Assembly (NCBI GenBank): GCA_022822185.1
Contig: JAJECE010000010.1
Location: forward strand, 1-64,000
Direction of reading: 5' to 3'
Origin: Rhodothermales bacterium
GTDB lineage: Bacteria; Bacteroidota; Rhodothermia; Rhodothermales; Bin80
DNA length: 64,000 nucleotides
The translations under genes were made by a program, and so were the position numbers. Positions 43,729-53,310 of the stretch are shown piece after piece. Every line of letters starts with the position of its first letter. Positions within the stretch are counted from its first letter, which is position 1. The notes under the pieces were generated by a model that was not told the origin of the DNA, ran no database searches, and saw only the letters and a list, made by a program, of their open reading frames with translations.

Positions 43729-44345
43729 GGGCTAATTTCTGAGTTAAACTTGGTTTTACGCCTCTTCAGCGTTAGTGTGCCGAAAAAACGAACAGATGAA
43801 CGATTGATCGGCAGCATTTCGTATATATTTGTCCAGACTGTACCGAAATTGCTGATTTTTCTTTCAGCGCACCTCCGCATCCCTTATGCCTGAACGTGAC
43901 CATCATCCGGTTTGGGTGTCAACTGATCCCGGCCCGTGATGACAGGACGGGGCAAATTTACGACATATTAGAATTTTTTTGGTACAGTAAAAATTTTGAG
44001 GCAGCGCAATGCTCCCGACGGATCAGAAAAGTCTATTTCATGTGGGAGATTCCTGCAAAACCAATCATCCAGACTAAAAAGTACTCCCGAGCACCTTCAT
44101 GTCCACAAAAAACTCCCCGGTTTCCAGACACCAAGGTTGAGGATCTTGCAAGGGTCGTTCATTTTCTGTCATGCCATTGCGCCTAGGTGAAAATAAGTCA
44201 TCCATCTGAGATTCAGTTCAGAAAATAGCAAGTGCACTCCCCCTATCCGCATAACGGAGAAATCGGTGTTCAGGTTGTAGGCAGAGTAGAATGGGAACCT
44301 TTCCATTCAGAGGAATGTATACCCCTGTAAGTTATTCTCAGAAAC
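43729..44345. other. intergenic region upstream of gldA and the DUF1640-like gene
   Basis: About 620 bases carrying promoters for two divergent units and a MITE-like repeat at 44050..44155. Open frames of 64-96 codons on the plus strand (43896..44190) read across the repeat and have no domain; they are not called. Confidence 0.5.
44050..44155. mobile_element. MITE-like element, decayed copy
   Basis: About 106 bases. It begins ttcctgcaaaaccaatcatc, holds 'ctaaaaagtactc' and 'acaaaaa' blocks, and ends gatcttgcaaggg. It aligns with the 89-base element at 60865..60953, which has perfect 11-base terminal inverted repeats (ttcttgcaaaa). Here the ends have diverged. No transposase reading frame fits inside. 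Confidence 0.55.
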
Positions 44346-44774
44346 ATGATCAATACACTTTCGATCTCACGCGAACTCACCAAGTCGGGACTTAAACGAG
44401 AGCACGCTGAGGCCATTGCAGATGCTGTTGCGGAAGCTATTGCCCAACAAAACGGAAATTTTGCAACCACGGAGTTCGTACATACCCGTATTAGTGAGAT
44501 GCAAAAAGGCACGGATGATAAGATTGATACTTTACGTGTGGAAGTCAGTGAGTTGCGTAATGACATGGAGACTAAAATAGGCGAAGTACGCGTGGAAATA
44601 GCTTCAGTTCGTGTGGAGATCAGTGAGTTACGTGCCGACATGAGTACATTGAATGCGAAGATCAGTGCCAGCGAGACTCGGATCGTACGTTGGGTAGTGG
44701 GAATAGTTATAGCTATGGGGATCTTTCAGGCATTATTTGATTTCATACCTAGCCTGATATCAGGGCCTGTTTAA
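44346..44774 (+). CDS. DUF1640/CCDC90-like coiled-coil membrane protein
   Basis: A 142-residue protein. The N-terminus SISRELTKSGLKREHAEAIADAVAEAIAQQ is the family entry motif (helix 'LTksG.k.ehAeAiA'), followed by ATTEFVHTRISEMQK, a long heptad/hendecad coiled coil (DKIDTLRVEVSELRNDMETK, VRVEISELRAD) and a C-terminal transmembrane helix (WVVGIVIAMGIFQALFDF). Such proteins are anchored by the C-terminal helix; the function in bacteria is unclear. It lies about 190 bases downstream of a MITE-like element, as does the unrelated small membrane protein at 61082. Confidence 0.75.
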   Translation: MINTLSISRELTKSGLKREHAEAIADAVAEAIAQQNGNFATTEFVHTRISEMQKGTDDKIDTLRVEVSELRNDMETKIGEVRVEIASVRVEISELRADMSTLNAKISASETRIVRWVVGIVIAMGIFQALFDFIPSLISGPV

Positions 44775-44798
44775 TCCTTTGTCGGGTCAATTATTCTT

Positions 44799-44815
44799 GC
44801 AGCATCGAATGCTGC
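44799..44815 (+). terminator. hairpin after the DUF1640-like gene, terminator-like
   Basis: A perfect 7-base stem gcagcat/atgctgc around a cga loop, 25 bases after the stop codon. There is no clear T run, so termination activity is uncertain. Confidence 0.35.
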
Positions 44816-45160
44816 CACGCTCTTGGAGCGGCATTCTGAAGATCCTCCATATATGGCTGCCTGATGAGGATTCGTTGCGCATCATTTCAAATGGTCAGGC
44901 CCTCTATCACGGCAATCTTTACTGCCCCTGACTCTAAAAATCCTTCCCTGTTCGGTGCTTCAGTTCGGTTACGAAAGTTGCGGCCAATCCAGAGTGCATA
45001 AACATTCCTGTAAGGCTGCCCTGCGGCATTGTGCAGGAAGACACGAGACTCGTTTTCACCCTGATGAAATTCTCCCGACTCTCACTGATGTGTCATCCCT
45101 GTCTCGTGTATCTTGGTGACCATGTTATCAGGAAGATGGGTATAGGAAAAAACGACTTCG

Positions 45161-45286
45161 ATTGCCCGTGAACTGGTCATGACACTGAATAGCGTGAACC
45201 GAGCAATCAAAAGAATGGAGATGCAGGGGATCATCTCCAAACTGTGTTACGGAATGCGTGCAATCTACGCGGGCAAGTTGATGTGA
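45161..45286 (+). pseudogene. C-terminal winged-helix remnant, Fic-protein-like
   Basis: An open 41-codon frame without a start reads IARELVMTLNSVNRAIKRME then MQGIISKLCYGMRAIYAG. This resembles the DNA-binding winged helix at the end of many Fic family proteins ('SKPTVYRAIKRLEE.GIL'). No Fic core motif (HPFxxGNGR) could be found upstream, so it would be a decayed fragment. The match is by eye only. Confidence 0.3.
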
Positions 45287-45354
45287 GCGGTTGCATTAGT
45301 AAAACAATTCCGTATCTTATGCCATTCAAGTAAACAGCCTGGAGGGGCAATCTT

Positions 45355-45564
45355 ATGAGCGTTAAGCGTCGGTACTATCGTGAAAAATATCAGACAAAGA
45401 AGCCAGTCCCCAAAAAGCCCGAAACTTTTTTGAGTTATTGGGCAAAATGTTATTTTAGTTTAGGAACGTACTCCATGTGGAGAAAATGGAGGGATAGGTC
45501 AAAAGAACTTGCCCTGTTAGAAGAAATCGCCAAAAATACAGCGAGGTCAATAGATGCCGGTTAG
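45355..45564 (+). CDS. small basic hypothetical protein (69 aa)
   Basis: A Lys/Arg-rich 69-residue protein (MSVKRRYYREKYQTKKPVPK) with aromatic residues in the middle (FLSYWAKCYFSLGTYSMWRK) and a helical end (LALLEEIAKNTARSIDA). A strong Shine-Dalgarno, ggaggg, lies 8 bases before the ATG, which supports real translation. The next gene starts inside its last codons. No family recognised. Confidence 0.6.
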   Translation: MSVKRRYYREKYQTKKPVPKKPETFLSYWAKCYFSLGTYSMWRKWRDRSKELALLEEIAKNTARSIDAG

Positions 45565-45808
45565 CCATAATGCAGTAATAAAATTACGCTCTTTGCTTGT
45601 CATCTCTTTTCTTGCAATCCTTTTGCTGACGGCGGCGCGCAGTTACCGGGCGGGCAGGCAATCTAATCAATCAGGGTTTGCAATGCTGGATTGCAGCATA
45701 CCAGGCGACGAATTGCTTTGCCTTGAGCATCGATACCCGGCATCCAGAGAAAAACTACATCCAGAACTGGACATAAAAGTGTGGGTTTCAAAGCCTGCTA
45801 ATCGGTAA
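45554..45808 (+). CDS. small membrane-anchored hypothetical protein (84 aa)
   Basis: An 84-residue protein with one N-terminal membrane segment (LRSLLVISFLAILLLTAAR) and a short external part with two cysteines (MLDCSIPGDELLCLEHRYPA) that could form a disulphide. It overlaps the end of the 69-residue gene by 11 bases, suggesting translational coupling and a two-gene unit. The function is unknown; a small toxin- or immunity-type pair is possible but not supported by motifs. Confidence 0.5.
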   Translation: MPVSHNAVIKLRSLLVISFLAILLLTAARSYRAGRQSNQSGFAMLDCSIPGDELLCLEHRYPASREKLHPELDIKVWVSKPANR

Positions 45809-45912
45809 GAGAGGGTTTTTGCTGAGGATATGTGTGAGGAGTTCTCTCATATCGCTAGAGGCGGGGATCTATATCTTAGAGCGGTAAGATCATCCCGCAC
45901 ACCCGGAATAGA

Positions 45913-46284
45913 ATGGTTGAGTTGTGCGGAATAACTGCCATGACCAAACTCCTATCATTCTACAGTCTCCGAGACGTCACGCCAGACCAAGTCAGGGATT
46001 GCATTGCGAGGTTTGTTCAGGACAATCCCTTGGATGACATGGAAGCCGTCCATGAAGCAAGTTCCTATCTGAAGAACTGGAGAGCGGCGGCCGATCAGTA
46101 CGTCGTCACGATTCCGAGTGAGCTTCACGGCCATTTGACCGCAATAACTCAAAAATCAATCACTTCGCTGGGTTCATTGGTAAAAGTGTTGTCCATTGAT
46201 CCCTACACCGTTCAAAATCGTAAGAAATCGGCCCAAAACGGCAAATCTTTCGTTCAGCAGGAACTTTTCCCCCAAGTTATATAA
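45913..46284 (+). CDS. hypothetical protein (123 aa)
   Basis: A 123-residue soluble frame; the ATG at 45940 (MTKLLSFYSLRDVTPDQVRD) may be the true start. The C-terminus reads NGKSFVQQELFPQVI. No domain is recognised and no clear ribosome binding site is seen. It ends 23 bases before the decayed IS1634-type transposase, so it may be associated with that mobile region. Confidence 0.4.
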   Translation: MVELCGITAMTKLLSFYSLRDVTPDQVRDCIARFVQDNPLDDMEAVHEASSYLKNWRAAADQYVVTIPSELHGHLTAITQKSITSLGSLVKVLSIDPYTVQNRKKSAQNGKSFVQQELFPQVI

Positions 46285-46307
46285 CTTTTTTTCGGATTTT
46301 TGGGGAA

Positions 46308-46895
46308 TCAGGTGGGTAATCCGCTGGATCTGGTTAAATTCCGTTCGGATCGGATCGGATCCCAACTGTGATGATGCCCCGCCTGTTTGAACTGGAAACG
46401 GATCAAAGGTGAGATATGATACGCCAGAATGGTGAGGAACATGTGCGAATCAGTCCGATCATTTTTTCGGTGATACAGAGGATGCAATCCGAGGTCCGAT
46501 TTCATGGCACGGAATGCACTCTCAATCTCCGTGAGCCGCCAGTACATTCGTGCCACCTGTTCTAGGCTCCAGTCAAGATGCGTGGTGCGGATCACATATC
46601 CACCAGAAGCCCGACATTTTTGTTCATGTGCTGCTTTCCGGGTAAAGGTCAGACTTGTGGCATACCGCTGCCCTTTTCGAGGGCCCGGTTTGTCCGTGAT
46701 GACCACCTCATACAAGTGAGATACATCTTTATGCTTTTGCTTCAAGCGCCCGAATTTGATGTGTACTTTCTCCAGATCCTTGAGATATCTAGGCTCGGAA
46801 AAGCCTTTATGTAACCCCGTCAGTTCGTGTCTCGAATCTGCTCTTCGGTGTACTGCTTCGCTTCGCTATGGATATAGTGCTTGGATGTGAACATC
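46308..46895 (-). pseudogene. IS1634-type transposase fragment, frameshifted
   Basis: Reading leftward from about 46895, the translation gives MFTSKHYIHSEAKQYTEEQI, then after a shift ELTGLHKGFSEPRYLKDLEK, then the long frame at 46308..46745 with LTEIESAFRAMKSDLGLHPL and YHRKNDRTDSHMFLTILAYH. These are typical of the C-terminal catalytic half of IS1634-family DDE transposases (the 'Y..L.eIE.aFR..Ks.L..rP..Hr' signature). The N-terminal half is absent, and the extreme C-terminus is altered by a triple 'cggat' repeat near 46350. It is inactive. Confidence 0.8.
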
Positions 46896-47065
46896 AAATT
46901 TTAGCAACTGGTTCGATAGAATCTGGTCTTAGAGTGCTTCTTTGCGGGTTTTTCCGTTAATATTTTTGATGGAGATTTACAATGGTCAGTGAGAAGAATT
47001 TTTAAGAATCTTGACAAAAATAAATATTACAATGGTGCGTTCAAACCCCCACAGGACCGGTTTCT

Positions 47066-47896
47066 GTGAGAAACGAGGCTCGAATCACTAAAATCTTCAT
47101 TTCCTGTTTTACCATGAGACACCTATGGTGGAGAGATCCCACCCTTTTTACCGTTCCAATTGAGGATATCCTGATTGACCCGGATTCCCGTGACCATATT
47201 CCCCGCGTTCTGCGTGCTTTGCAGGCGATTTGGATGCGGCCGGAGATCCGAGATCGGATCTTGACGATCATCCAGAGTCAGGTGGGTAAAGGGATCCGTC
47301 AAGACACAGGTCGTCCGGGGATGACCTGTTGGAGCATTCTTGTGCTGTTGCTTTTGAAGCAATCCATGAAAGCGACGTTTGATCTGGTGACCGAATTGTC
47401 CAATCAGCGCAAGAACCTGCGGATTATGCTGCAAGTGGAAACCGAGTACAAGGATGCGTTGCGTTTCAAGCGGCAGACGATCACCCAAAATGTGGGTTTG
47501 ATCAGCGAAGCGAGTTGGCAGCAGATCAATGAGATCGTGGTGGAGATGGGCTACAACCTGATGGCCAATTCAAAGGCGACTCCCGAACAAGGAAGTTGCG
47601 ATTTGTGTGTGGTGGAAACCAATGTTCGTTTTCCCACCGATGTTCGCCTGCTTCATGATGCCACATGGAAATTATTGCAGCGTTCGTACAAAGCCTGAAA
47701 GGTCCTGGAGTTGTGGCAGATCTGTAGTCTGAAGGGATGGCGACAACTCGCTCATATGAGGAAATCCTTGTATGCGGCTTATCTGGTGGTGAGCACTACA
47801 AGGAAGTGCAGATCCAATCCAGAGGCGGTTCTATCGTACTTGGACGCATCTTCACAATTTGACATGAAATCAGTTAATTTTCAGGTCAAATTGTGA
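47066..47896 (+). pseudogene. ISNCY-type transposase fragment with internal TGA
   Basis: The frame opens near 47066 (a better start is 47114, MRHLWWRDPTLFTVPIEDIL) and contains GRPGMTCWSILVLLLLKQSM and CDLCVVETNVRFPTDVRLLH, the 'D.tvvETNihyPTDs.Ll' catalytic segment of ISNCY/IS1202-like transposases. It is stopped by TGA at 47696-47698. The same frame continues as KVLELWQICSLKGWRQLAHM and SNPEAVLSYLDAS, which still fits the family, then is lost. The C-terminal catalytic part is missing, so this is an inactive remnant. Confidence 0.75.
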
Positions 47897-47901
47897 AGAT
47901 G
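47847..47901. repeat. 17-bp perfect inverted repeat
   Basis: Arms catcttcacaatttgac (47847-47863) and gtcaaattgtgaagatg (47885-47901) are perfect complements around a 21-base spacer. The structure sits between the end of the ISNCY remnant and the stop codon of the leftward gene at 47905. It could act as a terminator for both directions, or be an IS-related or target structure. Confidence 0.85.
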
Positions 47902-47904
47902 GGT

Positions 47905-48429
47905 TTAGAGATTCTGGAGAAAATCCGGCAGATCCGACTCCCATGGATGCTTAACATATTGTCCGCTGTCCCCTTGCAGAATCAGTTTATTCTCGTTGTT
48001 TATATTCTGGGGTGGATTGCGATAATCTACACTTGATGCGCACAACTCAAAGTTGATCGTAAACTCTGTCTGATGCTCCACTCTAGAACCGATGGCATTG
48101 AGGAAAATATAGGCACAATGGCAATTACATGCTGGCACCCAAAAGACAGCGTTGTTCCTCACTGGGCAAATGTACAGAAAAAAGGATTTTGCTTGCTGCA
48201 AGTTGGTTGGAAGGAATCTGCCATCAACCCCACACGATTTAAACCAGTCAGAAATCCTAAGAGCACTCGCTAATTCCATAGATATAGTAATCTTACCGCT
48301 TTTCTCTGTTCCCAGTTGCCTGTGTATTTCAACCGTAATACATACTTCCGTTACTTTGCCAATAGAAGTGAAGGTGCTGTGGGGGATTCCTAAACCAGCG
48401 ACATAACATTCACCTAGCGTCATCATCAT
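47905..48429 (-). CDS. hypothetical protein (174 aa)
   Basis: A 174-residue soluble frame without a signal peptide, containing GLGIPHSTFTSIGKVTEVCI, WFKSCGVDGRFLP and a region with several cysteines (CPVRNNAVFWVPACNCHCAY). No domain is recognised. It lies 57 bases downstream of the 441-residue gene in the same direction. The 17-bp inverted repeat directly follows its stop. Confidence 0.5.
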   Translation of the reverse strand: MMMTLGECYVAGLGIPHSTFTSIGKVTEVCITVEIHRQLGTEKSGKITISMELASALRISDWFKSCGVDGRFLPTNLQQAKSFFLYICPVRNNAVFWVPACNCHCAYIFLNAIGSRVEHQTEFTINFELCASSVDYRNPPQNINNENKLILQGDSGQYVKHPWESDLPDFLQNL

Positions 48430-48486
48430 GATAAATTTCGGGGATTGATATAAAATTTGAAACCGAGAGCAAGCGTGTGACTCATT

Positions 48487-49812
48487 CTACTCACACATTT
48501 CGCTAATTACCTCGTGTGCTCCGTATAGATTCCATTTAAGGCGAAGCGGCATGTCCATCCAAGAAGGGATGGGAACCAAAATAGTTAACTCTTCCATGTC
48601 CAACCAATCACGCCCCACTTCGCCATTGACCTCAGGTGGTTTCAGTATGTATCTCTCTCCCAACCACTCCTTAGGATTATTTTCCTCTCGGAAACTCCAC
48701 TCCACACTCTCCCTTGGAATGATCGCCAACATATGTCCATCAACAACAAATGCCCGCCAAACTTCCTGCTCTTCGCCAGGATTAACAAGCACATCTAGTT
48801 CCGCACCCTCGTTGGGGAGCAAAGGTTGAAGCGTCCACGAATCATCTGGACTCGGGTCTATTCGTAAGCGATCAAGCCATGCTTGGACATCGGCTGTTTT
48901 CGCCCCCCGATAATCTCTATCTTTTGCTATGTGAAGCGTGATGTATTTGCCTAAACAAGAGATTTGCAACTGCCCATCTACAACCGCCCGCATTCCATCA
49001 ACATCCCGATACTTAGCCTCTGCTACAGGGCTTAAAAGCATGTCTCCCACGGCCCTCCACATTTCGCGCCGTTCTTTTATAGCAACCGACGCTTCCACCA
49101 ACGCTCGGAGTGCATTTATAGTTGCATTTGATTTCTCAATCGGAGAGTCTTCATAAACGAGTTCATTGGTTGGCATAGTGTATACATCTATACCACAACC
49201 ATCTTGCAGCGCTTCAGCAGCTCCACCCAGACTCCAAATAAAATTTGCACTCTCCTCCCCATCAGAAAGCCATGGAATCTCCATTTCTAATTTGTCTCCC
49301 GTCAACCATCCCCAGTCCCAGTAATCTCTCGAAATATCCAGCCAATCCAAGAAAGATATATCATCATTTACCATACGGGTGGGAGATATCTCAGGTAGAA
49401 TATGGAGTTTCCCAATTCCTCTGCTAACCGCCCATTCCCTCTTCTGCCCATCTATCTTTACGGGTATCTCCGTCCAGACATTATGATCCAGACCCGAGCA
49501 ACATTTGATCCATGCTTTGTTCGTCATAATTATTCCTCCTGTAAAAGTGAGCCCACCCTTACAACTCTCAATTCTGAGATCCCCTCTGCTATTGATCTGC
49601 AAATCGTAAGCGGTTCCGGTTATCCTTGAAGCCACTCTCTTTCCATCCTTTTCTACGTAACGTTCTACTCCGGTCCATTCATCTTCCTCTTTTTCCCATT
49701 CTATACTCCAGAGATCCCCAATCGCCTGTTTATCTGATTGAGCCGCTACTGATACCATTGTAATAAGTGGTAAGACAAATAATAGTAAATGGATTTTGAT
49801 CAGTCGTATCAT
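48487..49812 (-). CDS. secreted hypothetical protein (441 aa)
   Basis: A 441-residue protein with a clear signal peptide (MIRLIKIHLLLFVLPLITMV...AAQS). The body is Trp-rich and acidic (WSIEWEKEEDEWTGVERYVE, YDLQINSRGDLRIESCKGGL), with internal similarity of short strand motifs. It ends SWMDMPLRLKWNLYGAHEVI. No family recognised. A periplasmic or surface location is predicted from the signal only. Confidence 0.65.
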   Translation of the reverse strand: MIRLIKIHLLLFVLPLITMVSVAAQSDKQAIGDLWSIEWEKEEDEWTGVERYVEKDGKRVASRITGTAYDLQINSRGDLRIESCKGGLTFTGGIIMTNKAWIKCCSGLDHNVWTEIPVKIDGQKREWAVSRGIGKLHILPEISPTRMVNDDISFLDWLDISRDYWDWGWLTGDKLEMEIPWLSDGEESANFIWSLGGAAEALQDGCGIDVYTMPTNELVYEDSPIEKSNATINALRALVEASVAIKERREMWRAVGDMLLSPVAEAKYRDVDGMRAVVDGQLQISCLGKYITLHIAKDRDYRGAKTADVQAWLDRLRIDPSPDDSWTLQPLLPNEGAELDVLVNPGEEQEVWRAFVVDGHMLAIIPRESVEWSFREENNPKEWLGERYILKPPEVNGEVGRDWLDMEELTILVPIPSWMDMPLRLKWNLYGAHEVISEMCE

Positions 49813-50085
49813 CTTCTTGTGCGTTATGGTAGCGCATGTCTGCTACCTAATAATGGAGATTCGCATCTAACCTGTATTCGTGCCAGAACCCTGCCTCTTG
49901 AAAATTAATTTCCGTAATGACATGGACGATTTTTGCAGATCAGTACCTTGATAATGATGTAGTCTTAGTCTGTTCCGCCCACCTTGTTAACAAGGAGGAT
50001 TGGGATATTGATAAAACTACCAAAAGGCTATCCATGTTTCAAAAGCGTTGCTTTCTGAACAGACTTCTACTCGTAGTGACAAAAA

Positions 50086-51339
50086 TTATAGGTTCTCCAC
50101 CAATGCCCTGCCGAATTCGCTGCAGCTCAGGAGGGTCGCGCCGTCCATCAGACGGTGGAAATCATACGTGACCCGCTTCTGTCCAATCGTCCTCTCTACA
50201 GCACCAGTCACAGCATCCGCCGCCTCCTTCCATCCCAGATGACGAAGCATCATCTCCCCGGAAAGGAGCACCGAACTAGGGTTCACCTTGTCCAGACCGG
50301 CATACTTGGGGGCCGTCCCGTGCGTCGCCTCAAAGAGAGCTAAACCCGTGTCGTAGTTGATATTTGCCCCCGGAGCAATCCCGATCCCGCCAACCTGCGC
50401 AGCCAGTGCATCCGAAATATAATCCCCGTTCAGATTCATGGTCGCAATCACACTGTACTCTCTGGGGCGGGTCAGAATCTGCTGCAGAAAGGCATCCGCA
50501 ATGACATCCTTGATGATCACTTCATGCCCGTCCCGGCGCAGTACATGCCAGGGGCCGCCATCCAGCGGCTCCGCACCAAACTGCTCCGCCGCAACCTTAT
50601 ATCCCCAATCCCGGAATCCCCCCTCCGTGTACTTCATAATATTCCCCTTGTGAACGAGCGTCACGCTGGGTTTCTGTTCGGTGACGGCATACTCAATCGC
50701 AGCACGCACAATGCGCTCAGTCCCCTCCTCAGAGACAGGCTTGATCCCGATCCCGCTGCTCTTCGGAAACCGGATCTTCGCGAAGCGCTCGGGGAAAGCC
50801 TCCCGGAACAGTTCCTGGAACCGCCGATTCTCTTCGGTTCCACTTTCGAATTCAATACCGGCATAGATATCTTCCGCATTCTCGCGGAAAATGATCATGT
50901 CCACCAGCTCCGGATGGCGGACCGGGGACGGAACTCCGGAAAAATATCGTGTCGGCCGAACACACGCGTAGAGATCCAGCTGCTGACGAAGCGCCACATT
51001 CAGGCTTCGGATTCCGCCGCCCACCGGCGTCGTTAACGGCCCCTTGATGGCAACCCGGTAATCCCGGATGGCCTGCAGCGTGTCTTCCGGGAGCCACTCG
51101 TTAAACTTCCGGTGTGCTTTGTCTCCCGCATAGATCTCGAACCAGTGAATCGCCCGCTCCTTCCCGTATACATGGGCAACCGCGCTGTCCAGTACAAAAC
51201 GGGCCGCCGCCCAGATATCGGGTCCAATCCCATCTCCCTCAATAAAAGGGATGACCGGATGGTTCGGAACTTGCAAACTCCCGTTAGAGAATTGGATCGG
51301 CTCCCCCGATTCAGGAGAAGCCAGGTGTACATAAGACAT
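50086..51339 (-). CDS. icd: isocitrate dehydrogenase (NADP-dependent)
   Basis: A 417-residue TCA-cycle enzyme that oxidises isocitrate to 2-oxoglutarate. Substrate residues are in [20 protein letters not shown] (Ser and Arg of the SxNxxLR loop). [58 protein letters not shown] and [19 protein letters not shown] (cofactor loop of the bacterial NADP type) are present. The C-terminal part matches the E. coli-like homodimeric class. It follows the glycosyltransferase gene by 27 bases. Confidence 0.96.
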   Translation of the reverse strand: MSYVHLASPESGEPIQFSNGSLQVPNHPVIPFIEGDGIGPDIWAAARFVLDSAVAHVYGKERAIHWFEIYAGDKAHRKFNEWLPEDTLQAIRDYRVAIKGPLTTPVGGGIRSLNVALRQQLDLYACVRPTRYFSGVPSPVRHPELVDMIIFRENAEDIYAGIEFESGTEENRRFQELFREAFPERFAKIRFPKSSGIGIKPVSEEGTERIVRAAIEYAVTEQKPSVTLVHKGNIMKYTEGGFRDWGYKVAAEQFGAEPLDGGPWHVLRRDGHEVIIKDVIADAFLQQILTRPREYSVIATMNLNGDYISDALAAQVGGIGIAPGANINYDTGLALFEATHGTAPKYAGLDKVNPSSVLLSGEMMLRHLGWKEAADAVTGAVERTIGQKRVTYDFHRLMDGATLLSCSEFGRALVENL

Positions 51340-51366
51340 GATGAGTTAGAATAAAAACTTTGTTGA

Positions 51367-52092
51367 TTACAGTTTTCCAAAGAGGGAACGTATACGCAGT
51401 TCCCACACCTTAAACGCCGCTTCACGAACGATGGCCGAACTCATCTTGCTCTGCCCCTCAGTCCGCTCCGTGAACACAATGGGGATTTCTAGGATACGAA
51501 ACCCCCTTTTCCAGGCACGATACTTCATCTCCACCTGGAATGAATATCCATTACTGCGGATTGCCCCCAGTTTTACCGACTCAAGAACGCGGCGATGGTA
51601 CGCCACAAAGCCCGCCGTAACATCATATACGGGCAATCTCGTGACAATCCGTGTATACCAGCTTGCTCCATAGCTAAGCAGGAGCCGGCCAAGCGGCCAG
51701 TCTACCACGCGTACGCCTTTCAAGTACCTGGAGCCAATGGCTACGTCACATTGATCAGTTTTAATTGCCTCAATCAGACGCGGCAAATCATTCGGGTTAT
51801 GCGAAAGGTCGGCATCCATCTCACAAATCACTTCATACCCGCGCCCCAGTGAATAGTCAAAACCAGCGAGATAGGCCGTCCCTAATCCCAGCTTCCCCGG
51901 GCGTTCCAGAAGGTCAATTCGATCTGGATAGTCTGACTGCATACGGCGGACAATATCCGCCGTACCATCTGGAGATCCATCGTCCACAACCAGCGCATCC
52001 AGATCGGAAGATTGCTCCATCACACGGCGAAGCGCCAGAGCAATATTCTGTGCTTCGTTATAGGTCGGGATGATGACAAGGGTGCGATTCAT
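51367..52092 (-). CDS. polyprenol-phosphate mannosyltransferase (DPM1-like GT2)
   Basis: A 241-residue GT2 glycosyltransferase. N-terminal LVIIPTYNEAQNIALAL, nucleotide-sugar loop VVDDGSPDGTADI, LGTAYLAGFDYSLGRGYEVI, metal-binding EMDADLSHNPNDLPRL (DxD-like) and SRYLKGVRVVDWPLGR; KYRAWKRGFRILEIPIVFTE is the family C-terminus. There is no membrane segment, as in single-domain bacterial DPM synthases. It transfers a sugar from a GDP-sugar to polyprenyl phosphate for cell-envelope glycans. It may be co-transcribed with icd and is divergent from pdhA. Confidence 0.92.
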   Translation of the reverse strand: MNRTLVIIPTYNEAQNIALALRRVMEQSSDLDALVVDDGSPDGTADIVRRMQSDYPDRIDLLERPGKLGLGTAYLAGFDYSLGRGYEVICEMDADLSHNPNDLPRLIEAIKTDQCDVAIGSRYLKGVRVVDWPLGRLLLSYGASWYTRIVTRLPVYDVTAGFVAYHRRVLESVKLGAIRSNGYSFQVEMKYRAWKRGFRILEIPIVFTERTEGQSKMSSAIVREAAFKVWELRIRSLFGKL

Positions 52093-52202
52093 AAGGCGCA
52101 GCAGAAAGATCTTTAACTTCCAGGGATCACAAACACCGCATAAGGGTATACAAGGGTTGGACTCGATAAAACTCCAGCAATTATCTGACTTATCCTGATA
52201 TC

Positions 52203-53309
52203 ATGGCTTTGATGACGAAAAGTGCAGTTCTGCACAATGGCCAGTCTGATGTCTCGTATGATACCATTGAGACGAAACTTCCCTTTCGAAAATATCCAGG
52301 TGACAGGTTTACTCATTCGGATCTCGGACTGAACGTAGCAGACATTGGCGACATCTATCGGAATATGCTTCTCCAGCGGCGCTTTGAAGAGCGCTCTGCA
52401 CAGATGTATGGACGACAAAAGATTGGCGGTTTTCTACACTTATATATTGGTCAGGAAGCCATCTCCACCGGATCGGTCTACGCCTTGAAACCTGGATTGG
52501 ATTCTGTCATCACAGCATATCGAGATCATGGTATCGCATTGGCACTGGGAATGTCCTCTAACGAATGTATGGCCGAACTGTTTGGGCGCAAAGATGGATG
52601 CTCAAAAGGAAAGGGAGGCTCCATGCACTTTTTCAGCAGGGAAAAAGGGATGTTTGGGGGGCATGGCATTGTGGGCGCACATATTCCGGTCGCCGCCGGC
52701 ATTGCGTTTGCGCATCGGTACAAGAATGATGGCGGCGTGTGCGTGTGCTATCTCGGAGACGGAGCGGTGTGGCAAGGGTCTTTTCATGAGACACTGAACC
52801 TGGCATCACTCTATCAGCTGCCCGTGATTTATGTGATTGAAAACAATCAGTACGCCATGGGAACCGCCGTAGACCGCGCCGCGGCCGAGACGGACCTCTT
52901 CAAACAGGCAACCTCCTACAAAATGCCGGGATCCCTCGTGGATGGAATGGATGTGTTCAGCGTGTGCCAAGCCATGCGGGATCATGTTGCGCTTGCCCGT
53001 AAAGGACAGCCATCTCTGGTGGAAATCCGCACCTATCGCTACCGGGGACACTCCATGAGTGACCCTGGAAAGTACCGGACCAAAGAAGAACTGGAGGCAA
53101 AAAAGAATGAAGACCCCATCCTTCGCCTGAAGAGTTACATCATTGAGCACCAGTTGATCACCAACGAGGCGCTGGATGTACTGGATGTAGAGGTCAAAGC
53201 CGAAGTGGCGGCATCGGTGACCTTTGCAGATGAGAGCCCGCTGCCCCCGCTGGAAGCGATCTATGAGGATGTGTATACACAGAAAGATTTCCCTTTCCTG
53301 AAAATTTAA
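52203..53309 (+). CDS. pdhA: pyruvate dehydrogenase E1 component, alpha subunit
   Basis: A 368-residue thiamine-diphosphate enzyme subunit. It has FLHLYIGQEAISTG, FGRKDGCSKGKGGSMHFFS (the GKGGSMH motif), GIVGAHIPVAAGIAFA, the TPP/Mg motif GDGAVWQG...LPVIYVIENNQYAMGT and the phosphorylation-loop-like YRYRGHSMSDPGKYR. It decarboxylates pyruvate and passes the acetyl group to E2. pdhB begins one base after its stop. It is the first gene of a five-gene run. Confidence 0.95.
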   Translation: MALMTKSAVLHNGQSDVSYDTIETKLPFRKYPGDRFTHSDLGLNVADIGDIYRNMLLQRRFEERSAQMYGRQKIGGFLHLYIGQEAISTGSVYALKPGLDSVITAYRDHGIALALGMSSNECMAELFGRKDGCSKGKGGSMHFFSREKGMFGGHGIVGAHIPVAAGIAFAHRYKNDGGVCVCYLGDGAVWQGSFHETLNLASLYQLPVIYVIENNQYAMGTAVDRAAAETDLFKQATSYKMPGSLVDGMDVFSVCQAMRDHVALARKGQPSLVEIRTYRYRGHSMSDPGKYRTKEELEAKKNEDPILRLKSYIIEHQLITNEALDVLDVEVKAEVAASVTFADESPLPPLEAIYEDVYTQKDFPFLKI

Positions 53310-53310
53310 A

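Noticed and set aside
47030-47065. Sequence 'gcgttcaaacccccac' considered as a tRNA T-arm.
   Set aside because: No acceptor stem, D-arm or anticodon arm can be drawn around it; no tRNA was recognised in the window.
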